From the IMG/VR virus record IMGVR_UViG_3300005288_000001, positions 108,502 through 172,501 of that record: DNA of 64,000 nt, one strand, 5' to 3'. The notes below the pieces were generated by a model. That model made no database searches and was not told where the DNA came from. It worked only from the letters and a program-made list of their open reading frames with translations. This document shows, piece after piece, positions 59,116 to 64,000 of the stretch (position 1 is its first letter; every line of letters begins with the position of its first letter). The stretch comes from a virus. A program made the translations under genes and the position numbers.

Positions 59116-59462
59116 CTATTTTTAGCCCGAAAATATGCTTCCAGAAGGGCCTTGATGTTTGGTCCTCCAACCGGATTCATCGAGTGAACGTCAAACTTAA
59201 AGTTCGCCGGAATGAAGGTGCCGTCTTCATCCAGGTCTTGTTCGATCATCCACTTGACCACGTCCAAACCTGTTAGTGGCATTCCATGCAGAGTGTACTT
59301 ATGCCCCAGATCATGGTCGAACGAAATGAACTCGGGACATCCGAACACCCGCATGAATTCGAGTGCCATCCAGTAGTTCCGAGCCACCTTGTAGTTCTCC
59401 CCTGACAAGCTGAAAAAGTCCCCGGGCTCCCGTTCGTCATCGAGAAACATCCACCATTTCAC
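59103..59462 (-). CDS. cyclic-phosphate-processing receiver-like protein
   Basis: The GTG at 59462 follows GAGGGA and overlaps the previous TGA (GTGA). The 119-residue product has FLDDEREP near the start, FDHDLG at 48-53, and DVHSMNPVGGPNIKALLEAY at 91-110, the hallmarks of the cREC_REC family. It was predicted from comparative genomics to process cyclic or terminal phosphates in nucleotide-signalling or RNA-repair systems. In this phage it could oppose signalling nucleotides (inference). Confidence 0.75.
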   Translation of the reverse strand: MKWWMFLDDEREPGDFFSLSGENYKVARNYWMALEFMRVFGCPEFISFDHDLGHKYTLHGMPLTGLDVVKWMIEQDLDEDGTFIPANFKFDVHSMNPVGGPNIKALLEAYFRAKNSSPE

Positions 59463-59719
59463 TTGAAGTCCCTCTTGCTGCTGATCCACTTGACCAGTGG
59501 CGAATCATCGTTAATGAGATATTCCCCACAACCCAGAAGCACCGCGAGGTTGGTCACTGGCAGGACCGACATGATCCTAAGGAACAGCCACTGCCCGTTG
59601 GTGATATGGTGCCAGGTATCCCGCTTGTTTTCTGCCTCCATCATCTTCGTTGCTGACATCCATGCAAGTGGCGAAGCAACGCCCCAGACAAAAAGTCCAA
59701 GTAAGAGAAAATTGTTCAT
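59459..59719 (-). CDS. 86-residue membrane protein
   Basis: The ATG at 59719 overlaps the Nudix stop (ATGA). Hydrophobic segments lie near residues 3-22 and 44-63 (WLFLRIMSVLPVTNLAVLLG). It sits between the Nudix and cREC-like genes in one operon. Function unknown. Confidence 0.65.
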   Translation of the reverse strand: MNNFLLLGLFVWGVASPLAWMSATKMMEAENKRDTWHHITNGQWLFLRIMSVLPVTNLAVLLGCGEYLINDDSPLVKWISSKRDFK

Positions 59720-60159
59720 GCCTTCCACTCCTCAGCATGGTCGTTCTTGTACTCGTCCAGAAGGCAGAGTGCCTTCGTATTGAACTCGGTGAACTTCGAG
59801 TAGTCTGGATTCATGAGGACGCTTGCCCCGACCAACCCCACGTTCAACCCCACTTCCGCCGTAAGCTCTTCCAGCGAAGGAGAGAACCCAGTGTACATGT
59901 AGGCGGTAACGATATAAGGCTGTTCGCCTGGTACGAGTGATTCGTAGATACTGACAACGTGGTTAGGGTCGATCGTCAGCCCGATCTCTTCCTTAACCTC
60001 TCTCACGATTGCTTCCAGAGTTGTTTCCCCGGGGTCTACCTTTCCACCCGGAAGTGCCCAGAGAGCAGAGTTCGGCCGAGTAACTCCCACGAATAGACCC
60101 TCGCTCTCGATGATAATACAAACTGCCTTGGGGATATGCATAAAACCTTGAAATGTCAT
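59716..60159 (-). CDS. Nudix hydrolase
   Basis: This 147-residue protein has a full Nudix box (G39-x5-E45-x7-R53E54-x2-E57E58-x-G60) in ALPGGKVDPGETTLEA and IVREVKEEIGL. Nudix enzymes hydrolyse nucleoside diphosphates linked to another group, such as ADP-ribose, NADH or oxidised dNTPs. With the nearby macro-domain and deoxyribosyltransferase-like genes, an ADP-ribose-related substrate is plausible but not shown. Confidence 0.92.
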   Translation of the reverse strand: MTFQGFMHIPKAVCIIIESEGLFVGVTRPNSALWALPGGKVDPGETTLEAIVREVKEEIGLTIDPNHVVSIYESLVPGEQPYIVTAYMYTGFSPSLEELTAEVGLNVGLVGASVLMNPDYSKFTEFNTKALCLLDEYKNDHAEEWKA

Positions 60160-60394
60160 ATTTGTAAAAGCCCACGAGGGGCGAATTCTCCAGAAAAATT
60201 TTTAGAGGCTTCCCTCTATTAGAAGACCAACGAAATGACCCTTGGCGGGATACCAGGGGTCGCGAGAAATTTTTGAAACGAAAGACCTGAATACGTCCCG
60301 CCTAAAGGCCGGGCTCAAATCCGGAGCCTCGCCATACGAGTGTCATTTTGCGGAAAGTAAAGAACTTTCTCCCTATCGCCAAAAGTTGACGAAA
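60160..60394. other. intergenic region with inverted repeats
   Basis: No gene is called. It contains GGCGGGA (60244-60250) and TCCCGCC (60296-60302), which could form a 7-bp stem around 45 bases. AGAGG-GAAG-CCTCT (minus, about 60200-60213) is followed by A5T5. A CTTTACTTT element (minus, about 60351-60360) recalls the early promoter -35 but has no good -10. The leader of the Nudix gene must start here. Confidence 0.45.
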
Positions 60395-60529
60395 TCAGGC
60401 AAAGAGCGGAGGCACCAAGAGGAGCAGCCCACCAGCCACCACCAACAGTCCTCCCAGACGCAGCGACGTGAGTCCTGAGCAGGCCGCCAAGGCTCCGCCG
60501 AGGAAGACGAGCCATAGCCCTAGACCCAT
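60395..60529 (-). CDS. 44-residue hydrophobic peptide
   Basis: The ATG at 60529 comes 3 bp after the stop of the gene at 60533. The product (MGLGLWLVFLGGALAACSGL...) is almost entirely hydrophobic, with LAAC resembling a lipobox and a second Leu/Val segment. It would be a membrane or lipoprotein-like peptide. No strong ribosome site, so the call is tentative. Confidence 0.45.
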   Translation of the reverse strand: MGLGLWLVFLGGALAACSGLTSLRLGGLLVVAGGLLLLVPPLFA

Positions 60530-60532
60530 GAC

Positions 60533-60775
60533 TCAGCGCCCTTGGCGAGCCATTGCGGCAAGCTCTAGGTTAGTGTCTGCCTCCCAATGGTCGCCCCGTG
60601 CAGCATGCAGGCGAGCCATCTCTTCCCAGTGTGCGGCACGAGCCTCAGCACTCAGAGCGATTGCTTTGGTGAGGTGTTGGTTGACTCGCTTCGCGCGAGC
60701 CCTGTTTTGTTGATAGGTGATACCTATCGCGAGGGCCAAGCCCAGCAGTACAGCGATCATGTCAATTGCGTCCAT
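60533..60775 (-). CDS. 80-residue TM protein with helical tail
   Basis: An N-terminal membrane helix (IDMIAVLLGLALAIGITYQQ) is followed by an Arg/Ala/Glu-rich helix with His residues (AHWEEMARLHAARGDHWEAD). Its promoter at 60788-60816 overlaps the terminator of the upstream gene. Function unknown. Confidence 0.65.
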   Translation of the reverse strand: MDAIDMIAVLLGLALAIGITYQQNRARAKRVNQHLTKAIALSAEARAAHWEEMARLHAARGDHWEADTNLELAAMARQGR

Positions 60776-60787
60776 AGTTGCCTTTCA

Positions 60788-60816
60788 ATTATACGCGGAA
60801 CAGGGTGAAAAGTAAA
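60788..60816 (-). promoter_or_regulatory. early-family promoter
   Basis: TTTACT (60811-60816), 17 bp, TATAAT (60788-60793) on the minus strand, 13 bp before the ATG at 60775. The -35 hexamer is part of the T tract of the terminator at 60814-60841. Confidence 0.75.
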
Positions 60817-60841
60817 GCCCCCTCACACCGAAGGGGCTTTT
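60814..60841 (-). terminator. terminator fused to the next promoter
   Basis: AAAGCCCC (60814-60821) pairs with GGGGCTTT (60833-60840). On the minus strand the stem is followed by ACTTTTC. It ends the gene at 60847, and its tail supplies the next -35. Confidence 0.85.
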
Positions 60842-60846
60842 GGCTT

Positions 60847-61158
60847 TTACTCCTGGTCGGGAGCGGCAGCAGCCGGGGCAACGATCAGCTCAGCGCCGCC
60901 GTCAGCCATCGGCTTCAGGATGAACACCGAGGGCTCGTCGCCCGGCAGGACCTTCAGCATGCCCGTCAGATCGGACTTGATGCAGGCGATCCCGAACTCG
61001 AAGCCAGGCGTCTGCACGCGGATGTTGCCACGGGTCGACCAGACGGCCTTGAGCAGCGTTGCGTTGGAATGGCCGGCCACTTGGGCGCGGGCGATGGCGA
61101 CGTCACCAGCGGTGAGCTTGACGGCGGCGACGGGGGTGGAAGCGATAGCGGTGGTCAT
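60847..61158 (-). CDS. 103-residue Ala/Val-rich hypothetical protein
   Basis: The ATG at 61158 follows AAGGAG. The product (MTTAIASTPVAAVKLTAGDV...) looks like a soluble alpha/beta domain with GFEFGIACIKSDLTG in the middle and an Ala/Pro tail. It has its own promoter and terminator. Codon use is GC-rich. Family unknown. Confidence 0.65.
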   Translation of the reverse strand: MTTAIASTPVAAVKLTAGDVAIARAQVAGHSNATLLKAVWSTRGNIRVQTPGFEFGIACIKSDLTGMLKVLPGDEPSVFILKPMADGGAELIVAPAAAAPDQE

Positions 61159-61200
61159 AGAAACTCCTTCATTTAACCAAACCCTTAGCCAGGGGAGCGG

Positions 61201-61255
61201 GCCGGTAAACGCTACCGGCTTAGGTCAATTATAAAGCTAAGTCAAATTAAATAAA
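61201..61255 (-). promoter_or_regulatory. early-family promoter with 5' leader hairpin
   Basis: Minus strand: TTTATT (61250-61255), 16 bp, TATAAT (61228-61233). The transcript leader then contains GCCGGTA and TACCGGC (61201-61219), a 7-bp stem with a five-base loop, before the AAGGAG site of the gene at 60847. The hairpin may protect the 5' end. Confidence 0.7.
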
Positions 61256-61317
61256 AGCCATTTATTCAAAAGCCCCTACGAGTTCAACGGGTATCGCCTC
61301 TATATACTACGTCCATG

Positions 61318-61368
61318 AATAAAAGTAAAGACCTATGTTGGGAGGGGTCTTTAGGACGCTGGGCACCC
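61318..61368 (-). ncRNA. candidate small RNA
   Basis: A TATAATTG box (61375-61380) would start a transcript near 61368. It contains only GTGCCCAGCGTCC and a terminator stem, AAAGACC with GGTCTTT (61346-61352 and 61327-61333), followed by ACTTTTATTC. The product would be about 50 bases with no reading frame. A -35 is not clear, so this is a candidate only. Confidence 0.4.
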
Positions 61369-61426
61369 CACTCAATTATACGCCAGTTCTGTCGCTTGTG
61401 TCCAAGACCCTACGCAAAATAGGTCT

Positions 61427-61454
61427 TTTATTTAAATCACGATGGCGCTATAAT
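61427..61454 (+). promoter_or_regulatory. plus-strand early-family promoter
   Basis: TTTATT (61427-61432), 16 bp, TATAAT (61449-61454), 33 bp before the ATG at 61487. The -35 overlaps the end of a hairpin (AAGACC 61404-61409, GGTCTT 61422-61427), the same terminator-promoter design seen on the minus strand. Confidence 0.75.
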
Positions 61455-61486
61455 TGGTGTACCGACTAACCCGCTAGGAGAAACTT

Positions 61487-61699
61487 ATGAACCGCGCTAT
61501 CTGGACCGTGACCTATGTTCCCCGTAACGACACCAAGACCCTCACTGCTGAGGTCCAGGTGGATATGTCGGGCGCTCAGTTCTACGCCACCAACCTGAGC
61601 CTCTGGGGTTGCGGTAAGATGGCCTACTCGCCTGCTGGTGCCATTCGTATGCTGGTGCAGGATATGGCTACCATCGTATCTATGACCCCAAAGGTCTAA
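61487..61699 (+). CDS. 70-residue hypothetical protein
   Basis: The ATG follows TAGGAGAAACTT, a strong ribosome site. The product (MNRAIWTVTYVPRNDTKTLT...) is beta-rich in the first half, then a helical SPAGAIRMLVQDMATIV. It is the only plus-strand gene among many minus-strand ones and has its own promoter and terminator. Family unknown. Confidence 0.75.
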   Translation: MNRAIWTVTYVPRNDTKTLTAEVQVDMSGAQFYATNLSLWGCGKMAYSPAGAIRMLVQDMATIVSMTPKV

Positions 61700-61708
61700 T
61701 GTCCACAG

Positions 61709-61730
61709 AGCCCCGTCAGGGGCTTTTTCG
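61709..61730 (+). terminator. intrinsic terminator
   Basis: AGCCCC (61709-61714), GTCA, GGGGCT (61719-61724) then TTTTC. It closes the plus-strand gene at 61487. Confidence 0.9.
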
Positions 61731-61792
61731 CAGGCGGAATCTACAGCTCCGCAGTGAGCTGTTTCGTTGGAACGATCGTTCGTTGGTGCGTG
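61731..61792. other. short spacer with perfect palindrome
   Basis: Between two converging terminators lie ACAGCT/AGCTGT (61743-61748 and 61756-61761) and the 12-bp palindrome GAACGATCGTTC (61770-61781), flanked by CGTTGG repeats. It may be a protein-binding site. No gene. Confidence 0.4.
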
Positions 61793-61840
61793 AAAAAGAG
61801 GGGACCAGTTTGACCCAGTCCCCTCAAAGGCCCGAAGGCC
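61793..61840 (-). terminator. double terminator
   Basis: On the minus strand a GGCC-TTCG-GGCC hairpin (61829-61840) is followed by AGGGGAC/GTCCCCT (61799-61805 and 61818-61824) and a CTTTTTC tract. Together they end the operon whose last gene is at 61875. Confidence 0.85.
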
Positions 61841-61874
61841 AGTCTACCGCTAGACTATTCTGTTGGAGGCAGCA

Positions 61875-62249
61875 TTAGGCGCCTCCGTAATATGGGTCAC
61901 GACCACCGAACGGGTCGTCACGATCACGCATACGCTGTTCATGTTCCCATTGGTCGTATGCGTCGGGAATGCTGATGCCAATGTGCCGACGAAACAGGAT
62001 GGCTGCCAGTGCCCCTTTGTTCCTGTGCTCATTGCTGCTGCGCCCGTTGTTCCATTCAATGCGGCGAACGAGCACTTCTTCGAGCTTCTCTTCGTCCCAT
62101 TGGTACAGCTCGACATACTCGAGCCCCAGGCCGTCTTCATACCATACAGCAGCCTTCTCGAGCTGGCTCACGGTCATCTGGCAGGTCGCGTATGGGTCAT
62201 GGTCGGGGCCGATAGACCCCGTCTTGACCTTGATCTTGACGGAGTTCAT
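61875..62249 (-). CDS. 124-residue acidic hypothetical protein
   Basis: The ATG at 62249 follows AAGGGCTGATT. The product (MNSVKIKVKTGSIGPDHDPY...) has a beta-rich N-terminus, a coiled acidic middle (QWDEEKLEEVLVRRIEWNNG) and an Arg/Asp/Gly/Tyr-rich end (DDPFGGRDPYYGGA). It sits 2 bp after the gene at 62252. Family unknown. Confidence 0.65.
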   Translation of the reverse strand: MNSVKIKVKTGSIGPDHDPYATCQMTVSQLEKAAVWYEDGLGLEYVELYQWDEEKLEEVLVRRIEWNNGRSSNEHRNKGALAAILFRRHIGISIPDAYDQWEHEQRMRDRDDPFGGRDPYYGGA

Positions 62250-62251
62250 AA

Positions 62252-62506
62252 TCAGCCCTTCTTCTTCAGGTTCAACATCCAACGCAGCACGGCGCGAGCG
62301 GGCCAGTAGCCACGCACACCAGCGATGTCCAGGGCCAGCCGCAACTGGCGATACATCATCTTGAGCGAGGCATGCTCAGCAAGAGCCCACTCACGCAGGG
62401 CGTTAACCTGCTTCTGGCTCAACCATTCGAACGTCGCCTTCAGGGCTTCGGCTTCGCGCTCGACCTTTGTCAGTTCACGCTTCGAGAATTGCTTTGTATA
62501 CGACAC
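62252..62506 (-). CDS. 84-residue basic helical protein
   Basis: The GTG at 62506 follows AAAGG and is preferred over a TTG at 62533 close to the predicted transcription start. The product is helical and basic (KQFSKRELTKVEREAEALKA, ending RWMLNLKKKG). It might bind nucleic acid or membranes, but nothing specific is seen. Confidence 0.62.
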   Translation of the reverse strand: MSYTKQFSKRELTKVEREAEALKATFEWLSQKQVNALREWALAEHASLKMMYRQLRLALDIAGVRGYWPARAVLRWMLNLKKKG

Positions 62507-62548
62507 GGTAGACCTTTCAGAACCCGACCTCAACCGGGCCGGTAAGCA

Positions 62549-62577
62549 ATTATAACCCGGAACTGAATTAAAATAAA
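62549..62577 (-). promoter_or_regulatory. early-family promoter
   Basis: TTTATT (62572-62577), 17 bp, TATAAT (62549-62554) on the minus strand. Here the -35 stands alone, without a terminator hairpin, showing that the TTTAYT element is a promoter feature in its own right. The leader contains an ACCGGCCCGGT palindrome. Confidence 0.75.
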
Positions 62578-62581
62578 GCCC

Positions 62582-62875
62582 TTACCAAAAGATATGTATC
62601 GCTATCGTGGCGAGGCCACCGACACCAGCAGCATACACTGCGCGCACGAACCACTTCACCACTGGGCTCGGCTCAGCAAAGGCAGCTGAGGGGTTCAATT
62701 CCATGAACCGAGCCACGTTAGCATGGTGCTCGGATTCACGTTCGTCAGCAGCACGACGCTTGTCTTCTTTGGACTGTCTCATAGAGTCTGCAGCACCCTG
62801 CGCCGCAGCAGCGCCCACCAGGGCACCAATCAGATGGTCCTTGTTGAGAGTGATGTTGGTGCAGGGGATATGCAT
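62582..62875 (-). CDS. 97-residue protein with C-terminal membrane helix
   Basis: The ATG at 62875 follows AAGGAG. The product (MHIPCTNITLNKDHLIGALV...) has an Ala/Gly-rich start, a charged middle (RQSKEDKRRAADERESEHHA) and a C-terminal hydrophobic helix (AVYAAGVGGLATIAIHIFW). It follows the gene at 62886 in an operon. Function unknown. Confidence 0.65.
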   Translation of the reverse strand: MHIPCTNITLNKDHLIGALVGAAAAQGAADSMRQSKEDKRRAADERESEHHANVARFMELNPSAAFAEPSPVVKWFVRAVYAAGVGGLATIAIHIFW

Positions 62876-62885
62876 GGTGAGCTCC

Positions 62886-63293
62886 TTATGCGAAACGCGA
62901 AACAATGTGGTGGGGATGACCGTCTTCGAATGCCTCGAGGGCCAGGTCACGTGAGGAATACTCGGTATCGTCGGACCAACGGGCCACAGTCAGGCGAAAC
63001 GGGCCATCGGCCGAATCGGACAGATCATCGCGCAGCGCATGGAACGCAGAAGGCGTCGCATCAATCACGTGACGAACGCCCGAGTATTCCACGCAGTCAC
63101 AGTCACGGCCGGACTCAAGCACCAGGACCTTGCCTTCGTGGGCATGCTTGGTCAGTATCTCGACCAGGCGACCACGAGCCGAGATACGCTCGTCAAGGTC
63201 TTCGAACAACCGAGCGGCAAGCTTGCCGCGTTGGCCATGATCACCATTCCTGAGGATCAGCTCACGGGCAACTTTGGAGGGGAAGAGGTTCAT
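62886..63293 (-). CDS. 135-residue hypothetical protein
   Basis: The ATG at 63293 follows AAAAGGAACTACCGCT. The product starts MNLFPSKVARELILRNGDHG and holds GRLVEILTKHAHEGKVLVLE and SGRDCDCVEYSGVRHVIDAT. It is soluble, mixed alpha/beta. Family unknown. It is the first gene after the promoter at 63324-63352. Confidence 0.65.
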   Translation of the reverse strand: MNLFPSKVARELILRNGDHGQRGKLAARLFEDLDERISARGRLVEILTKHAHEGKVLVLESGRDCDCVEYSGVRHVIDATPSAFHALRDDLSDSADGPFRLTVARWSDDTEYSSRDLALEAFEDGHPHHIVSRFA

Positions 63294-63323
63294 AGCGGTA
63301 GTTCCTTTTAAGTCAGTAAGGCA

Positions 63324-63352
63324 ATTATAGCGCCAACTCAAATAAAAGTAAA
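63324..63352 (-). promoter_or_regulatory. early-family promoter
   Basis: TTTACT (63347-63352), 17 bp, TATAAT (63324-63329), minus strand. The -35 directly continues from the terminator stem at 63351-63375. Confidence 0.78.
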
Positions 63353-63375
63353 GCCCCTATAGAAACAAGGGGCTT
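63351..63375 (-). terminator. terminator fused to the next promoter
   Basis: AAGCCCCT (63351-63358) pairs with AGGGGCTT (63368-63375). On the minus strand ACTTTTATTT follows. It ends the gene at 63380, 5 bp downstream of its stop. Confidence 0.85.
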
Positions 63376-63379
63376 CGGC

Positions 63380-63625
63380 TCAGATGGGGAACGGCTTGCC
63401 GTTGAAGACTTGGGCCCAGGTCAACCGGGTACGACGACGCACAGGCTGAGTCATGTAGGACACGCAGCGCTTGGTCTCTTCAGACACGATGGCGAAGTCG
63501 TAGCCAACAGGCGGCAGGTAGTAGGACACAAACCGCACGCATTGCTCGAGCTCACCCTTGGCGAGCGGCTGGTTAACAGCGCCCCGAGGGGCGCCATCGA
63601 ATTCAACAATGACGAGATAGCCCAT
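63380..63625 (-). CDS. 81-residue hypothetical protein
   Basis: The ATG at 63625 follows CGGAGGTTTCTG, a very strong ribosome site, and overlaps the stop of the 29-codon gene. The product (MGYLVIVEFDGAPRGAVNQP...) is probably an alpha/beta domain with a basic tail (TQPVRRRTRLTWAQVFNGKP). Family unknown. Confidence 0.7.
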   Translation of the reverse strand: MGYLVIVEFDGAPRGAVNQPLAKGELEQCVRFVSYYLPPVGYDFAIVSEETKRCVSYMTQPVRRRTRLTWAQVFNGKPFPI

Positions 63626-63714
63626 CAGAAACCTCCGGCGAGCAAGAAGCCAATAGCGAGGAACGTCAGGATCGAGGCAACGGCCCAGATCAGACCACGT
63701 TGGAAGTTTGTCAT
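63625..63714 (-). CDS. 29-residue single-TM peptide
   Basis: The ATG at 63714 follows AAGGATTACCGCT and is 32 bp downstream of a TATAAT box. The product MTNFQRGLIWAVASILTFLA plus IGFLLAGGF is a single membrane helix. The TGA overlaps the next ATG region (TGATG). Short, but the start signals are good. Confidence 0.55.
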   Translation of the reverse strand: MTNFQRGLIWAVASILTFLAIGFLLAGGF

Positions 63715-63745
63715 AGCGGTAATCCTTATTAGTTTCGGTACCCCA

Positions 63746-63774
63746 ATTATAACGCGGTTTCAATTAAAATTAAA
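63746..63774 (-). promoter_or_regulatory. early-family promoter
   Basis: TTTAAT (63769-63774), 17 bp, TATAAT (63746-63751), minus strand, 32 bp before the ATG at 63714. Confidence 0.75.
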
Positions 63775-63876
63775 GACCTTTATTTTGTAGGGTATAGAGT
63801 GGCGGCACGGAATCCGTAGTATAATAAAGTAGCGCACTCAAAACAGCAAGCATCGCGACGACGGGTCCGCTACCCA
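63775..63876. other. leader or small-transcript region
   Basis: Transcribed from the promoter at 63877 toward the next promoter. A 27-codon frame (ATG at about 63857) has no ribosome site, so I do not call it. The stretch may be an untranslated transcript. Confidence 0.4.
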
Positions 63877-63904
63877 ATTATACCCTAGATTTGAATAAAA
63901 TAAA
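63877..63904 (-). promoter_or_regulatory. early-family promoter
   Basis: TTTATT (63899-63904), 16 bp, TATAAT (63877-63882), minus strand. It abuts the terminator at 63902-63920. Confidence 0.72.
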
Positions 63905-63920
63905 AGCCCCCGGAGGGGCC
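63902..63920 (-). terminator. terminator fused to promoter
   Basis: GCCCC (63906-63910) pairs with GGGGC (63915-63919). On the minus strand TTTTATTTTATT follows and supplies the -35 of the next promoter. Confidence 0.8.
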
Positions 63921-63927
63921 AGGGGTA

Positions 63928-64000
63928 TTAGCGCCAGGCGTAGACGTCAATACCCGATTGGACGCTACAGCCGCCCAGTTCAATTTGGAAAAAGCCAGGG
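63928..64000 (-). CDS. C-terminal end of a truncated gene
   Basis: A minus-strand frame enters from the window edge and ends at the TAA at 63928-63930. The last 23 residues read PGFFQIELGGCSVQSGIDVY plus AWR. A terminator follows 8 bp later, which supports a real gene end. Too little is present to name it. Confidence 0.55.
   Translation of the reverse strand, partial: PGFFQIELGGCSVQSGIDVYAWR

Larger units (their letters stand above)
61256..61486. other. gene-free block of stacked promoters and terminators
   Basis: No coding frame. On the minus strand a TATAAT (61375-61380) is followed within 50 bases by a terminator stem (61327-61352), then a second promoter (TTTACT 61324-61329, TATATA 61301-61306). 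On the plus strand a hairpin (61404-61427) runs into the promoter of the gene at 61487. Confidence 0.6.

Noticed and set aside
60244-60335. tRNA-like pairing (GGCGGGA/TCCCGCC and a CTCAAAT loop)
   Set aside because: The distance between the arms is wrong for a tRNA and no D-arm, anticodon arm or proper T-stem fits.
63774-63857. 27-codon frame after the promoter at 63877
   Set aside because: No ribosome site before the ATG.

Overview
This window is a contiguous piece of a large, distantly T4-like, contractile-tailed bacteriophage. The evidence is the dense set of T4-type virion proteins (neck gp13/14/15, baseplate gp5, 6, 8, 25, 27, 48, 53, 54 and 26, head completion gp4, small terminase gp16) and replication and late-transcription proteins (gp32, gp59, gp33, gp30-type DNA ligase). 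Late-promoter boxes of the T4 type (TATAAATA) also occur. Nearly every gene joins the next through TAATG, ATGA or GTGA overlaps. The host is probably a Gram-negative bacterium (Sec-type exported proteins, several peptidoglycan hydrolases, a GC-rich exported-protein island), possibly a betaproteobacterium, but the sequence does not prove this. I see no integrase, transposon, CRISPR array or convincing tRNA. The large terminase, capsid, tail sheath/tube and polymerase genes lie outside the window.

Layout: 1-33.7 kb (minus strand) is one long virion operon. In transcription order it holds two small membrane proteins, baseplate tube cap gp48, wedge gp53, hub gp27, a very large gp5 hub/lysin, gp25, gp6, a further wedge-like protein, a tailspike, an expanded gp8, a 2141-residue DUF4815 protein, a fibre and adhesin cluster, a basic protein built of 18-residue repeats at the position of T4 fibritin, then neck gp13, gp14 and gp15 (cut by the window edge). 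33.8-39.6 kb (plus strand) carries gp4, an unidentified T4-type protein, gp54, a three-TM holin, gp16, gp26 with an apparent -1 frameshift extension, and a tape-measure-like protein. A bidirectional terminator closes it.

39.6-50.7 kb (minus) is the replication, recombination and lysis block: gp32, gp59, gp33, ligase, AAA+ ATPase, ClpP-like protease, SleB-type hydrolase, PD-(D/E)XK exonuclease, GH19 endolysin, PhoH, a HAD nucleotidase, a VWA protein and a metallophosphoesterase. 50.8-52.4 kb is a GC-rich island with two exported proteins. 52.6-64 kb is an accessory region of small genes: an SPFH membrane protein, a SpoT/MESH1-like HD hydrolase, a macro domain, a deoxyribosyltransferase-like protein, a Nudix enzyme, a cyclic-phosphate receiver-like domain, three tandem paralogues and many short orphans.

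The most notable signals are regulatory. (1) A slippery T TTT TTC followed directly by TAA ends gp26 and opens a 61-codon extension that has no good start of its own. (2) In the accessory region a terminator U-tract often doubles as the -35 region of the next promoter (TTTAYT, 16-17 bp, TATAAT). (3) At the endolysin and at gp48, a late-promoter box sits inside an RNA hairpin just upstream of the start codon, the arrangement known from T4 lysozyme gene e. (4) A promoter with a dyad lies upstream of a cysteine-free gp32.
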